Shown: positions 26,683 through 36,562, counted from the stretch's first letter. The stretch is 64,000 nt of DNA from DATBDN01 sp963715995 (GCA_963715995.1 OY970283.1:2666001-2730000); one strand, 5' to 3'. Notes: generated from the sequence alone by a model not told the origin. Made by a program: numbers and translations.

Positions 26683-27108
26683 GTGGCGATCAAGGTCCCA
26701 GCGGCGCCCGGCCCGTCAGACCGAAGCGCGAATATGCGGGCGAACCGTCGCCGAGATAGCCGCCCCGAACGCGCACTCCGCTCAATCTTGCACGCCATGG
26801 GCCTGCGATACCGCGTTGACTATGCGATCCCGATCGACGGCCGGAAACCGCGAGCCGACATCGCGTTCACGCGTCAGCGCCTTGCGGTGTTTGTCGACGG
26901 GTGCTTCTGGCACGGCTGCGCGGAGCATGGCGGACGACCGAAGTTGAACTCGACCTACTGGAACGCGAAGATCGAGCGCAACCAGGAGCGGGACGCGGAG
27001 CAGTCTGAGCGTCTCACGGAGGCCGGCTGGACCGTTCTCCGTGCATGGGAACATGAGGACCCGGCCGCCGTCGCCGCGCGCATCGCCCAACTGCTCGGAC
27101 GGTCGTAA
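26683..27108 (+). CDS. vsr: Very short patch repair endonuclease
   Basis: The 141-residue protein (GTG start) shows the Vsr motif series. RSANMRANRRRDSRPERALR is near the N-terminus. RYRVDYAIPIDGRKPRADIAF carries the catalytic Asp. It continues with AVFVDGCFWHGC, YWNAKIERNQERD and GWTVLRAWEHED. Vsr nicks next to T:G mismatches produced by deamination of 5-methylcytosine and starts repair to C:G. FVDGC replaces the common FVHGC. It converges on the cytosine methyltransferase gene with only 6 bp between stops. Confidence 0.92.
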   Translation: MAIKVPAAPGPSDRSANMRANRRRDSRPERALRSILHAMGLRYRVDYAIPIDGRKPRADIAFTRQRLAVFVDGCFWHGCAEHGGRPKLNSTYWNAKIERNQERDAEQSERLTEAGWTVLRAWEHEDPAAVAARIAQLLGRS

Positions 27109-27114
27109 GGAGCT

Positions 27115-28233
27115 TCAGGCAGCAGCGAGCAACTGCTTCGCCTCGAGGGCGATCGCGATCCGCTCGGCTACGGCTCTAGCAACCGGCGGCGGAAAGGCGT
27201 TCCCGACCTGGCGGTATTGCGCTGTCTTGCGGCCGGCGAACTGCCAGTCGTCCGGAAAGCCCTGCAAGCGCGCCGTCATCCGCACGGTCAGTCGCGGCGC
27301 ATGATCGGCCGGCGCGTCAGGTCCAGGCGCTTCGTCCGCGATTCCCATACCGCTGCACCCAAGCGCAGCCCACTCGCGCTTTGCTCGCGTCGGCCCGAGG
27401 TCGGGGCCGCCGTGCTTCTTCGACCCACCGACGAGCGTCGGCGCGATCCGGTTCGCTCGCCGAACCCATGCACGGGCGTGAGGCCACCCCCGCTCCGCCA
27501 TGAGGTCGGCCAGCGCTTCTCCAACCGTGCGCGGCCGCTCGAGGTCCAGCGCTGGCCATGCCCAGTCGCCTTCCACGTCATCGCGTAGCGCGACGAGAAT
27601 CGCGCGTGGCCGCAGCTGAGGTACGCCGAAGTCGGCAGCCTGCAAGAGCTCCCATTCCGCGCGTGAGTAGCCCATCTCGGTGAGAGCCGCGAGGATGTCG
27701 CGGCGATAGGGGATGAAGCGCTTCCCGAGCAAGCCGCGGACGTTCTCTATCAGGACGGCGCGTGGCCGGAGCTGATCTGCAAGCTCGAGGATTGCCGGGA
27801 ACAGGTCGCGCTCATCATCAGCGCCCAGCTGCCGGCCTGCGAGTGAAAACGGCGGGCACGGTACGCCTCCGGCAAGCAGGTCACAGCCTTCATGCATGGC
27901 CAGTGCTTGATCACGAACGAGCCTCCGGAGGTCGTCCTCGACGACGTTCCAGTCAGGCCGGTTGAGACGCAGCGTCTCGCACGCCTGGGCGTCGATCTCC
28001 ACGCACGCGAGGTGTTCGAAGCCCGCCTGTTCCAGCCCGAGCGCCTGTCCGCCCGCGCCCGCGCACACCTCAACGCTGGTCAGGGGCCGGTCGCTGATCA
28101 CGTCCCGAGACCCTACGGACGTCACCGGCGGCAACTGCCGGGCTGGCTTCGCCGTCCGCAGGTCGAGGCGCATTTGCCCGCCTGGCGGGGAATCCCTTCT
28201 CCGTCGGCCCTGGCGATCGTCGTCGATGCTCAT
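27115..28233 (-). CDS. dcm: C5 cytosine DNA methyltransferase
   Basis: The roughly 372-residue enzyme has the C5 motifs in order. Motif I is SVEVCAGAGGQALGLEQAGF, IV is GGVPCPPFSLAGRQ with the catalytic Cys, VI is VLIENVRG and VIII is FGVPQLRPR. The target-recognition region contains VGGSKKHGGPDLGPTRAK, and IX-X is RLQGFPDDW, YRQVGNAFPPPVARA. It transfers a methyl group to cytosine C5; the recognition sequence is not deducible here. Start choice is open: ATG 28233 or ATG 28173 (the latter with a GGCGGG before it). With the neighbouring Vsr and HNH genes it forms a restriction-modification-like set. Confidence 0.9.
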   Translation of the reverse strand: MSIDDDRQGRRRRDSPPGGQMRLDLRTAKPARQLPPVTSVGSRDVISDRPLTSVEVCAGAGGQALGLEQAGFEHLACVEIDAQACETLRLNRPDWNVVEDDLRRLVRDQALAMHEGCDLLAGGVPCPPFSLAGRQLGADDERDLFPAILELADQLRPRAVLIENVRGLLGKRFIPYRRDILAALTEMGYSRAEWELLQAADFGVPQLRPRAILVALRDDVEGDWAWPALDLERPRTVGEALADLMAERGWPHARAWVRRANRIAPTLVGGSKKHGGPDLGPTRAKREWAALGCSGMGIADEAPGPDAPADHAPRLTVRMTARLQGFPDDWQFAGRKTAQYRQVGNAFPPPVARAVAERIAIALEAKQLLAAA

Positions 28234-28665
28234 TCCTTGCAAAGCCGTCGTCACGCAAGAGTTCACCCCCTCTGGGTGGCACCGAGGGATCGATCGGCCG
28301 GGCTCGGCACCGTGAACGTGCCGCGCCGGCACGCGCAGGACGGGCCGCGCGATTCGGCTCAGCCGGCCCTCGTGTGGGGCCAGCTCTCGCCTCGAGCGGC
28401 GCTCACTTGAAGGCTCCGAGCGCTCGGGGTCGGCCCCAGGCAGTCCGCCGCGCCGACCGGGCGGAAAATCCGGCGAATCAGCGCTAGCTGCCTACTCCCA
28501 CCGATCCGGCCCGCGCCCCCGCAAATGTGAGCGCGGGGGTCCGCTGCTCAGCCTGCCGCTCGCGCCAGGGCAGCCCGCGAAGCCAGCCGACAGCACATCC
28601 TCCACCGATCGAGAACCTGACGATCCAACAGCTCAGTGTGGTCGATACCGCAGCGCGGTTCCTGC
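28234..28665. other. Gene-poor stretch between methyltransferase and Ser-rich protein genes
   Basis: No protein gene with recognisable features is seen in these 432 bases. The only structure is a 7-bp GC hairpin (CCCCCGC at 28516-28522 with GCGGGGG at 28533-28539, 10-nt loop) that lacks a T tract. Local base composition is slightly less GC-rich than the flanks. This would be consistent with an island edge but is not evidence for one. Confidence 0.3.
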
Positions 28666-29244
28666 TCAGACCGACGGAGCTCGCCTCGCATGTGCGAGGT
28701 GCCAGATAACCCGAACGCCGTGGTTCCACTGCGCGCGCGCCTCGCCGAACTGCGAGGTGAAGTGCGCGAGCGTCGCCGGGTTCGAGTCACCCGCGTAGGC
28801 GACGAGCGCGCCCATTGAGTTCTTGAGGTCGTTCGCCGCTGAGAAGACGTCGAGCTCGGCGTCGCCCAGTGATCCGTCCCCACCCGAGTCCGCGAAGCTC
28901 TGCCGGACGGCGTCCAACGCGTCGTGCGCCTCCTGTGCCCCCTGTGCGATCTGGTAGAGGTCCGCGTCGGTCTTCCCGAGCTTGACCATCCCCTCAACGG
29001 TCTGGACGACGAGTGCGACGCGGCGCGCGTCCGAACCGTGCGAGCGGATCCACGAGCGAGCCTCCCGCCCGGTGCTTGAGCCGCTAGAGGTCGAGTCCGA
29101 CCCGGACGACGATGACGTCGACGACGGGCTTGAGTCGCTCGAGCTGCTGCTGCCTGAACAGCCGTTGCTGTCCGCGCCAATTAGCGTGAGCACACACAGA
29201 CTGGCGATCGCCCAGCGGCTCGTGCGGATGATCCGAGCCTTCAC
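28666..29244 (-). CDS. Secreted Ser-rich protein of unknown function
   Basis: The 192-residue product (GTG start) has a basic, hydrophobic N-terminal segment (KARIIRTSRWAIASLCVLTL). A Ser-rich low-complexity linker follows a single cysteine (residues about 28-56), a pattern seen in actinobacterial lipoproteins, although the residues before the Cys do not form a canonical lipobox. The C-terminal 130 residues are helical and acidic (SDARRVALVVQTVEGMVKLG, DLYQIAQGAQEAHDALDAVR). I do not recognise the family. Export is inferred. Confidence 0.6.
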   Translation of the reverse strand: MKARIIRTSRWAIASLCVLTLIGADSNGCSGSSSSSDSSPSSTSSSSGSDSTSSGSSTGREARSWIRSHGSDARRVALVVQTVEGMVKLGKTDADLYQIAQGAQEAHDALDAVRQSFADSGGDGSLGDAELDVFSAANDLKNSMGALVAYAGDSNPATLAHFTSQFGEARAQWNHGVRVIWHLAHARRAPSV

Positions 29245-29307
29245 GGAGTGCCGACCCTATGCCCACCGGGTGAGCGGCGCAAGCTCTCCGGGCTCCGAGT
29301 CGCTGCG

Positions 29308-29381
29308 TGGTAGCGGGCGCGGGATTCGAACCCGCGACCCTCGGCCTACGACCCTGCCGCACCAGGCTGCACCAGCCCGCT
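29308..29381 (-). other. tRNA-like sequence: intact T-arm, acceptor end and CCA, poor anticodon arm
   Basis: Read on the minus strand from 29381 to 29308, a 71-nt segment plus CCA folds like a tRNA. It has a perfect 7-bp acceptor stem (AGCGGGC/GCCCGCT) and a perfect 5-bp T stem around TTCGAAT. The variable loop is GGGTC and the D-loop-like segment is AGCCTGGT with a partly paired D stem. The anticodon stem does not pair. The 5' half is coding sequence for the end of the response regulator (stop at 29346-29348). So this is better read as a tRNA 3'-half or att-like remnant fused to the gene end than as a working tRNA. Confidence 0.5.
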
Positions 29382-30110
29382 CTCATACGCCAGCACCACC
29401 GCCTGCACCCGGTCCCGCAGCCCAAGCTTCATCAGTATCCGCGCGACATGCGTCTTGACCGTCGTCTCACCTACAACCAGCTCAGTAGCGATCTCGTGGT
29501 TCGACATCCCGCGTGAGATCAGCTTGAAGACCTCCATCTCGCGCGTTGTCAGCTCGTCCAGGCCCGCCGGGGGGTTCTCCTCTATCGCTTTCGCTGCCCG
29601 CGCCGCTGAGAAGTCGGAGATCAGGCGCTTCGTCACGGATGGCGCCAGCAATGCGTCGCCGTCGGCCACCACGCGGATCCCGGCCACGAGCTGATCGGCC
29701 GGCACGTCCTTCAGCAGAAAGCCCGACGCCCCGGCCCTCAAAGACTCGTACACGTATTCGTCGAGCTCGAAGGTCGTGAGCATCAGTACCCGGGGACGGT
29801 CGAGCGCTGGGTCTGACGCAGATTCGCTGTCCCCAGTCTGGGTGGTTTCCGCGGAAACACTCTCGGAGGCGGCGCCATTCCCGCCGCCGCCCGCCTCGAC
29901 GATCTTCCGCGTCGCCTCGATGCCGTCCATGTTCGGCATCCGCACGTCCATCAGGATCACGTCGGGGTTGAACTGGGCTGCTGAGAAGACGGCCTGCTCG
30001 CCGTCGGAGGCCTCCCCCACCACCTCGATGTCCTCCTCGGCGTCGAGGATCATGCGGAACCCCGCGCGCACGAGCGCCTGGTCGTCAACGAGTAGTACGC
30101 GAATGCTCAT
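29346..30110 (-). CDS. NarL/LuxR-family response regulator
   Basis: The 254-residue regulator has a receiver domain with acidic Asp9-Asp10, phospho-acceptor Asp55 (VILMDVRMPNMDG), a Thr in LMLTTF and Lys in LLKDV. It ends with a LuxR-type HTH (LTTREMEVFKLISRGMSNHE, VGETTVKTHVARILMKLGLR). Unusually, about 34 residues rich in Gly, Ser, Glu and Thr interrupt the receiver between helix 3 and strand 4. The start lies 3 nt after the stop of the histidine kinase gene, so the pair is one operon. The last codons overlap the tRNA-like sequence. Confidence 0.92.
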   Translation of the reverse strand: MSIRVLLVDDQALVRAGFRMILDAEEDIEVVGEASDGEQAVFSAAQFNPDVILMDVRMPNMDGIEATRKIVEAGGGGNGAASESVSAETTQTGDSESASDPALDRPRVLMLTTFELDEYVYESLRAGASGFLLKDVPADQLVAGIRVVADGDALLAPSVTKRLISDFSAARAAKAIEENPPAGLDELTTREMEVFKLISRGMSNHEIATELVVGETTVKTHVARILMKLGLRDRVQAVVLAYESGLVQPGAAGS

Positions 30111-30113
30111 AGC

Positions 30114-31289
30114 TCAGCCAAGGGGAATCCGGGCCCAGACCCGGTAGCCGTCGCGCCCATCCTCGCATGGGCCGGTGACGATTTGGCCGCCATACAGAGA
30201 AACTCGCTCGTTCATCCCCAGGAGACCATGTTGGGGGTTCTCGGGATCGGCGGTCGGGGGTGCGAAGCCGTTGACCATGCCGGCGTCGACGATCTCGACC
30301 TCGACGGCGTCGGGCTCGTAGCTCAACACCACATCGGCGCGTGTCGGGCCTGCGTGCTTCAAGGAATTTGTCAGAGCCTCTTGGATGATCCGGAACACAG
30401 ACACGTCGACGCCGGCGGGCAGCGTCCGGCGCTCGCCCTCGATCGCGACGTGCACATCGAGCCCGGCCTCCTGCGCGCGGTTGACCAGCACGTCGATCCC
30501 GCGCGCGGTCGGCTGCGGCGTCCGGCCGGCGTCCTCGTCGTCGCGGCGCAGCACGCCAAGCAGGCGCCTCATCTCGACGAGCGCGGCGCGGCCCGTGCTC
30601 TCGATCTGGTCCAAAGCCCCCTGCGCCCGCCCAGGGTCGCGCTCCATCATCCGCTTGGCCCCCTCCGCCTGGACGACCATGACGGAGATCGAATGGGCGA
30701 CGACGTCGTGCAGCTCGCGTGCGATCCGTGAGCGCTCGTCGGCCACGGCGAGCAACGCCCGCTGCTCCTGCTCGGCCTTCAGCGCGGTGTTGACGCGCTC
30801 CAGCTCCATCGCCCGCTGCGCCCATTCCTTTGCGGCGCGGCCCGCGGCCCACGGCAGGATCACCGCCAGCATGACGCTGCCCGCGTAGGAGCCGACGTCG
30901 TTTTCGCCGGGACTGATGACGTTGATCAGGAACATCCCGACGACCCCGATCGCGACGCCGAGGTTCGACCAGCGGCGCGGCGCGTACGAGCCGACCGCGT
31001 ACATCACGATGATCAGCGCGAGGAATGGTGAGAACGGGTTCTCCGTCAGATCCCCGTTGGCGGCGGTGGAGACGACGGCGGCGATCAGCTGCGCGCTGAC
31101 CGCCCACACCGGGTAGCGGCGGCGGAACGCGACCGCGCCGGTGATGACGAGACCGAGCGGATAGTTCGTCCAGAACGGCCCCGTGATCGCGGAGCCGAGG
31201 CTGAGCTCGAGGACGAGCACGACCGACAGCGCGATCGCCATCAGCGCATCGCCCTGCCGGGCGCTGATCTTCGGCAGCGAGTCGGTCAT
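30114..31289 (-). CDS. DesK/NarX-type sensor histidine kinase
   Basis: The 391-residue kinase has about five hydrophobic segments in residues 15-150 and then a coiled coil. The HisKA_3 box is ERSRIARELHDVVAHSISVM with phospho-acceptor His194. The HATPase_c domain has FRIIQEALTNSLKHAG (N box) and GLLGMNERVSLYGG (G box). It would sense a membrane signal and phosphorylate the adjacent response regulator. It diverges from the SRPBCC-ABC exporter genes (133 bp between starts), a common arrangement for regulation of efflux systems in actinobacteria. Confidence 0.92.
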   Translation of the reverse strand: MTDSLPKISARQGDALMAIALSVVLVLELSLGSAITGPFWTNYPLGLVITGAVAFRRRYPVWAVSAQLIAAVVSTAANGDLTENPFSPFLALIIVMYAVGSYAPRRWSNLGVAIGVVGMFLINVISPGENDVGSYAGSVMLAVILPWAAGRAAKEWAQRAMELERVNTALKAEQEQRALLAVADERSRIARELHDVVAHSISVMVVQAEGAKRMMERDPGRAQGALDQIESTGRAALVEMRRLLGVLRRDDEDAGRTPQPTARGIDVLVNRAQEAGLDVHVAIEGERRTLPAGVDVSVFRIIQEALTNSLKHAGPTRADVVLSYEPDAVEVEIVDAGMVNGFAPPTADPENPQHGLLGMNERVSLYGGQIVTGPCEDGRDGYRVWARIPLG

Positions 31290-31422
31290 CCAGTCGCGAA
31301 GTTACCCGCGCGCAACGACTATGGCGTCCGCCGCACGAACGACTTCAAATCGTCCTCAGGGATGAGGCGTGATCGGCCGCTGTGCCGATGCCCCGCGGGC
31401 TCCGCGGCCCGACTATGCACAC

Positions 31423-31884
31423 ATGGCATGGACAGCCGACACCGCAATCGTCGCGAACCCGCAGCAGGTGATGGAAGTTCTGACGCGGCCGTGTGCGATC
31501 TCAGCCTGGGCTCCAGTTCCGTTCGAGGTCGAAGGACTCGACAGCGATCGCCTGGAGGCCGGCAGCCGCGCCCGCGTTGCGGGCATGCTCGCCGGCAAGG
31601 AGGTCGCGTTCGACATCGAGGTCCACGAAGCGGACTGCTGCGCACTGCGGCTGACCGCGTCGGGACCGTTTGTCGAGATGGACGTCGCCTACGACGTCGC
31701 AGCACTCGCGAACTCCGCCCACGTCCACGCCTCGATCGACGTCAAGGGCAAGGGCGTGATGGGCCGTTTCGTGGCCCGCGCCGTCGAGGGATTCCTCGCC
31801 GGCGGCGCCCTGAAGAACGCACTCAACGACTTGGCCCTGGCGGCTGAGAACTCGGAAATGACCATGGCTGGCCTGGCGGCCTAG
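31423..31884 (+). CDS. SRPBCC family protein
   Basis: The 153-residue protein fits the START/Bet v1-like SRPBCC fold. There is an N-terminal strand (WTADTAIVANPQQVMEVLT), a ligand-groove middle, and a long C-terminal helix (RFVARAVEGFLAGGALKNAL). Such proteins bind hydrophobic ligands or act as polyketide-type cyclases; the ligand is unknown. ATG 31423 is used, and the 18-residue upstream extension is Arg/Pro-rich. It precedes the ABC ATPase gene by 20 bp, so it is probably expressed with the exporter. Confidence 0.7.
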   Translation: MAWTADTAIVANPQQVMEVLTRPCAISAWAPVPFEVEGLDSDRLEAGSRARVAGMLAGKEVAFDIEVHEADCCALRLTASGPFVEMDVAYDVAALANSAHVHASIDVKGKGVMGRFVARAVEGFLAGGALKNALNDLALAAENSEMTMAGLAA

Positions 31885-31904
31885 CCAAACGAAAGGGACT
31901 CACC

Positions 31905-32647
<743 letters not shown>

Positions 32648-32651
<4 letters not shown>

Positions 32652-35203
32652 TGAAGGTGGCCATCAAGGGACTCGCGCTGCACAAGACACGTGCAGTGCT
32701 CACCACGCTGGCCGTGGTCATCGGCGTCGCGATGATCACGGGCGCCTACATCGTGTCCGACACGATGCTGAGCGCGGCCAAGTCGCTGTCGGGCTCGGCT
32801 TACGACAACACCGACGCAGTCGTCACCAAGAAGCAGGCGTTCAACGCCGGCAACGACACGGTCGGCACTGCCGTGACCGTGAAGCCGGCCGTCCTTCAGA
32901 AGATCCGCTCCCTGCCCCAGGTTGCTGCCGCCGCCGGCGACATCACCGAGCAGGCCAAGCTGATCGACCCGAAGGGCAAGGTCATCGGCTCCGGTCCGTA
33001 CTTCGCGGTCGGCCTGGACCCGGTGAACGGCAAGAACCTGACCCCGTTCAAGCTCACGCAGGGCCGGTTCGCGATGAGCCCGGGCGAGGTCGTGATCGAC
33101 AAGTCGACGGCTGACAAGGAGCACTGGGGGCTCGGCGCACGCGTGAAGGTCGCGGCGATCGGTCCCGTGAAGAGCTACAAGGTCGTCGGCATCACCAAGT
33201 GGGGCACGGTCGACAAGTTCGGCACGGCCACGGCGGCGATCTTCTCGCTGCCCGAGGCGCAGGCGATGTTCCACAAGGGCGGGGCCTACAACTCGATCCT
33301 CGTAGGCGCTCGCGAGGGTGTCTCGAAGACGCAGCTCCAGTCGACGCTGAGGACCCAGCTCGGCTCGGGCGTGACGGTGCAGTCGGCGAAGAAGCAGGAT
33401 CGCTTCACGCTCGACGGCCTGTCCCAGTTCGTGAAGATCCTTCGCGGGATCCTGCTCGGCTTCGGCGGAATCTCGATCTTCGTCGGCGCGTTCATCATCT
33501 TCAACACGCTCTCCATCACGGTGGCGCAGCGCATTCGCGAACTGGCGATGCTGCGGACCGTCGGTGCCGACCGTCGCCAGGTGATGCGCTCCGTCGTCGG
33601 CGAGGCTGCCGCGATGGGCGTCGTCGGGACGATCGCCGGAGTGCTGTTCGGCTTCGCGATCGCGAAGGGGCTTCAGGCGGTGATGGCCGCCGCCGGGCTC
33701 GACCTGCCGCGCGTCGGCACGGTCTTCGCCCTGCACACGGTGATCGTCGCGGCGATCGTGGGCATCGGCGTGACGATCCTCGCGTCGCTTGCGCCGGCGC
33801 TTCGTGCCACCCGCATCGAACCGGTCGCAGCCCTGCGCGAAGGTGCCGAGCTGCCGCTGACCCGCGCCGGGAAGATCATGCCGAAGATCGCGTTCGCGAT
33901 CACGGTGCTTGGCATCGTGGCCGCGGTCTACGGGAACCTGGGCTCGGGCATGACGATCGGTCAGCGGCTGCCGCTGATCGGCATCGGCTCGTTCCTGCTG
34001 TTCATCGGGATCGCGATGCTGTCGCCGAAGTTCGTCAAGCCGCTTGCCTCAGTGCTGGGCAAGCCCGGTGAGAAGATCGGTGGCGCGGCCGGCGTGCTCG
34101 CACGTCACAACTCGGTGCGCAAGCCGGGCCGCACGGCCGGCACGGCTGCGGCGCTGATGATCGGCATCGCGCTGGTCACGTTCGTCGCGGTGCTGGCTGC
34201 GGCGCTCAAGCACACGGCCGAGGGTGGCATCCGCGAGAACCTCGCGGGCGCCGACTACTCGATCTCGGCGCAGGACAATTTCTCGCCGATCTCGAAGCGG
34301 GCCAAGGACGCCATCACAGCCGTGCCCGGCGTCCAGTCGGTCCAGGGCATCCGCGAGGACAACGCGAAGATCGGCAAGTCGAAGATCCGCGTCGACGGCG
34401 TGGACCCGGCGGGCATCTCGAAGGTCTTCCACTACACGTGGGGACCGGGCTCGTCCGACGACACGCTGGCGAAGCTCGGCACGAACGGCGCGTTCGTGCT
34501 CGACGACTACGCCAAGGATCACCACTACAAGGTCGGCTCGCACATCACGCTGACCGCGCAGTCGGGCAAGAAGGCGGACTTCACCGTCGTCGGCATCCAG
34601 AAGCCGGCGAAGCTGAATCCGCTCTACCTGGCCGAGGTGACGATCTCGAACGCCGCGTTCGCACGCAGCTTCCACGCTGACGGTGACCGCTTCGCGTTCG
34701 TGAAGGGCGGCTCGCTGCCGCAGCTGAAGACGGCGCTCGCGGGCTACCCCGACGCGAAGGTCACGAGCATCGACCAGTTCGTCAAGGACCAGCTGTCCTG
34801 GATGAACTCGATGCTGGCGATCCTGTACGTGATGCTCGCGTTCGCGGTCCTGGTGTCGCTGTTCGGCATCGTCAACACGCTGGCCCTGTCGGTGGTCGAG
34901 CGCACCCGTGAGATCGGGATGCTCCGCGCCGTCGGCATGACCCGCCGTCAGACGCGCAAGATGGTGCGCCACGAGTCGATCGTGACCGCGCTGATCGGCG
35001 CGACTCTCGGCGCCGGCGTGGGCCTGTTCCTGGGTGCCATGACCGTGCAGGCGCTGCACGGCGATGGGCTCACGTTCCAGCTGCCGCTCGGCACGCTCGT
35101 CGCCTTCGTTGTGGTGGCGGTCGTGGCGGGGACGATCGCGGCGATCGCGCCGGCGCGGCGGGCCTCACGGCTCAACGTGCTGGACGCGTTGCAGCACGTG
35201 TAA
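32648..35203 (+). CDS. FtsX-family ABC transporter permease
   Basis: The 851-residue protein has an N-terminal TM (TRAVLTTLAVVIGVAMITGAY), a periplasmic MacB_PCD-like domain and a first FtsX bundle (about 260-430). A second extracellular domain and a second FtsX bundle at the C-terminus follow (MLAILYVMLAFAVLVSLFG, then ARRASRLNVLDALQHV). This duplicated 851-residue layout is usual for actinobacterial exporters that move lipids, peptides or drugs. The substrate is not evident. It overlaps the ATPase gene by 4 nt and is closed by a terminator. Confidence 0.92.
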
Positions 35204-35231
35204 GAGGGCGAACATCGATTCGAGGAAGGGC

Positions 35232-35266
35232 CGGGGGCCTGGCGAAAGCCGGGCCCTCGGTCTTTT
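35232..35266 (+). terminator. Terminator after the ABC exporter operon
   Basis: A 12-bp stem with two G-U pairs (35232-35243 with 35248-35259) is closed by a GAAA tetraloop and followed by GTCTTTT. It lies 29 bp after the permease stop and separates the exporter from the STAS gene. Confidence 0.88.
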
Positions 35267-35349
35267 CCCACACGTCGAAAACGTGATTAGGATCGGTCAT
35301 TCACTCGCCCGGCGAACAGGTTGAGGAACAGCCCTCCGGCGACGCCGAC

Positions 35350-35658
35350 GTGCTCGTCCTGCACGGCGAGTTCGACGCCTACACGATGCCGCTTTTGGGC
35401 GACAAGCTCGACGCCGCGATCGCCCGCGGCGAGCACAACCTCGTCATCGACATGTGCGACGTGTCGTTCGTGGACATGTCGACGCTCAACCGGATCGTGC
35501 GCGCGATGAAGGAGGTCTATCGCCACAACGGACACCTCGTGATGGCGTGCGCGGACCGCAACGTGCTGCGGGCGATCGACCTGGCCGGCCTGCGGCACGC
35601 GGTGCGTGTCTACGAATCCCGTGACGAGGCGCTCGAGGCCGTTCGCAGTCCGCGCTAG
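35350..35658 (+). CDS. STAS-domain protein (anti-sigma factor antagonist-like)
   Basis: The product of about 102 residues is a single STAS domain with strand LVLHGEFDAY, the phospho-loop region VSFVDMSTLNRIVRA (Ser44 in place of the DSSG serine) and a C-terminal amphipathic helix. It likely belongs to a partner-switching pathway, but no kinase or phosphatase is adjacent. The GTG at 35350 trims the first strand. The frame is open back to 35287 and an ATT at 35299 follows AGGA, so a non-canonical start about 17 codons upstream is possible. Confidence 0.75.
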   Translation: MLVLHGEFDAYTMPLLGDKLDAAIARGEHNLVIDMCDVSFVDMSTLNRIVRAMKEVYRHNGHLVMACADRNVLRAIDLAGLRHAVRVYESRDEALEAVRSPR

Positions 35659-35692
35659 CGCGCTCTGGCGCTTCGTGTGCAAGATTGATTCG

Positions 35693-36562
35693 ATGCGCAC
35701 CCGCACCCTGATTGCCGTCGTGGCCGCCCTGGCGCTGCTGCCTGCCACGCCGGCTTCCGCCCTCACGAAGACGGAGACCGCGACGTCCGGGCAGGTCACG
35801 GCCAGCCTCTCCTACATGTACCAGCGGAGCCACTACGGGTTCTTCAACTACTCGGACGCGCACGTGAAGATCGTGCGCGGCGGCGAGACGCTGCTCGACC
35901 AGACGCTCGGCAAGGAGTGCTCCTACTGCACCCCGGAGCCAGCTTCGGGCGCTCAGAAGGGCGTGTCGTCGGTGACGGTGCGCGACCTCGACCTCGACGG
36001 CGAGCCCGAGGTGCTGGTCGACCTCTTCTCGGGCGGCGCCAACTGCTGCTGGTACACGAACAGCTACCGCTACGACCCGCTCCAGAACAAGTACATCTTC
36101 AAGCTGCTTCGGCCCGGGCTGTCGTTCCCGTATGTGCTCCAGGACATCAATCACGACGGCGCACCCGAGTTCCGCTCCGAGGACTACCGCTTCGCCTACA
36201 AGTACGGCTCGAACGCGGACACGCCGCGGCCGCTGCGCGTGTTCGAGTGGGACGGCGGCAAGCTCGTCGACTCGACGATCGCGTTCCCGCGGCTGGCGGC
36301 CAAGGACGCGGCCGCCATGTGGAAGCTCTACAAGTCGGTGCGCAAGGTCAAGGGCGCGAACCTGCGCGGCGTGCTCGCGGCCTACGCAGCGGATGAGTAC
36401 AACGCGCAGCACGGGACGAAGGGCTGGAAGCGGGTCGTGGCCGCCTACCACCACGGCCTCGTCGACAAGAAGCACGCCGACGACTTCGGCCCCTACGGGC
36501 GCGCGTATCTGAAGTCGCTGCGGGCGTTCCTGAACAAACTCGGGTATCTGCGGAAGCCGTAG
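35693..36562 (+). CDS. Secreted protein with FG-GAP-like repeats
   Basis: The 289-residue product has a signal peptide (MRTRTLIAVVAALALLPATPASA). Acidic loops resemble FG-GAP/VCBS calcium-binding repeats (VRDLDLDGEPEVLVDLFSGG and LQDINHDGAPEFRSEDYRF). Four cysteines (two in CSYC, two in NCCW) probably form disulfides. The C-terminal 100 residues are helical and basic. The role is unknown; an extracellular binding function is a guess. ATG 35693 places the signal sequence at the N-terminus. The next gene starts 38 bp downstream. Confidence 0.7.
   Translation: MRTRTLIAVVAALALLPATPASALTKTETATSGQVTASLSYMYQRSHYGFFNYSDAHVKIVRGGETLLDQTLGKECSYCTPEPASGAQKGVSSVTVRDLDLDGEPEVLVDLFSGGANCCWYTNSYRYDPLQNKYIFKLLRPGLSFPYVLQDINHDGAPEFRSEDYRFAYKYGSNADTPRPLRVFEWDGGKLVDSTIAFPRLAAKDAAAMWKLYKSVRKVKGANLRGVLAAYAADEYNAQHGTKGWKRVVAAYHHGLVDKKHADDFGPYGRAYLKSLRAFLNKLGYLRKP

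Noticed and set aside
28516..28539. GC hairpin as a terminator for the Ser-rich protein gene
   Set aside because: It lies more than 120 bp from the stop codon and lacks a T tract on either strand.
28770..28800. GGGTTCGAGTCACCC, resembling a tRNA T-arm
   Set aside because: It lies inside the Ser-rich secreted-protein gene, has no acceptor-stem partner at tRNA distance and fits the protein's reading frame.
29307..29516. Plus-strand frame encoding AGAGFEPATLGLR
   Set aside because: This peptide is a well-known false translation of a tRNA 3' end; it is explained by the tRNA-like sequence on the opposite strand.
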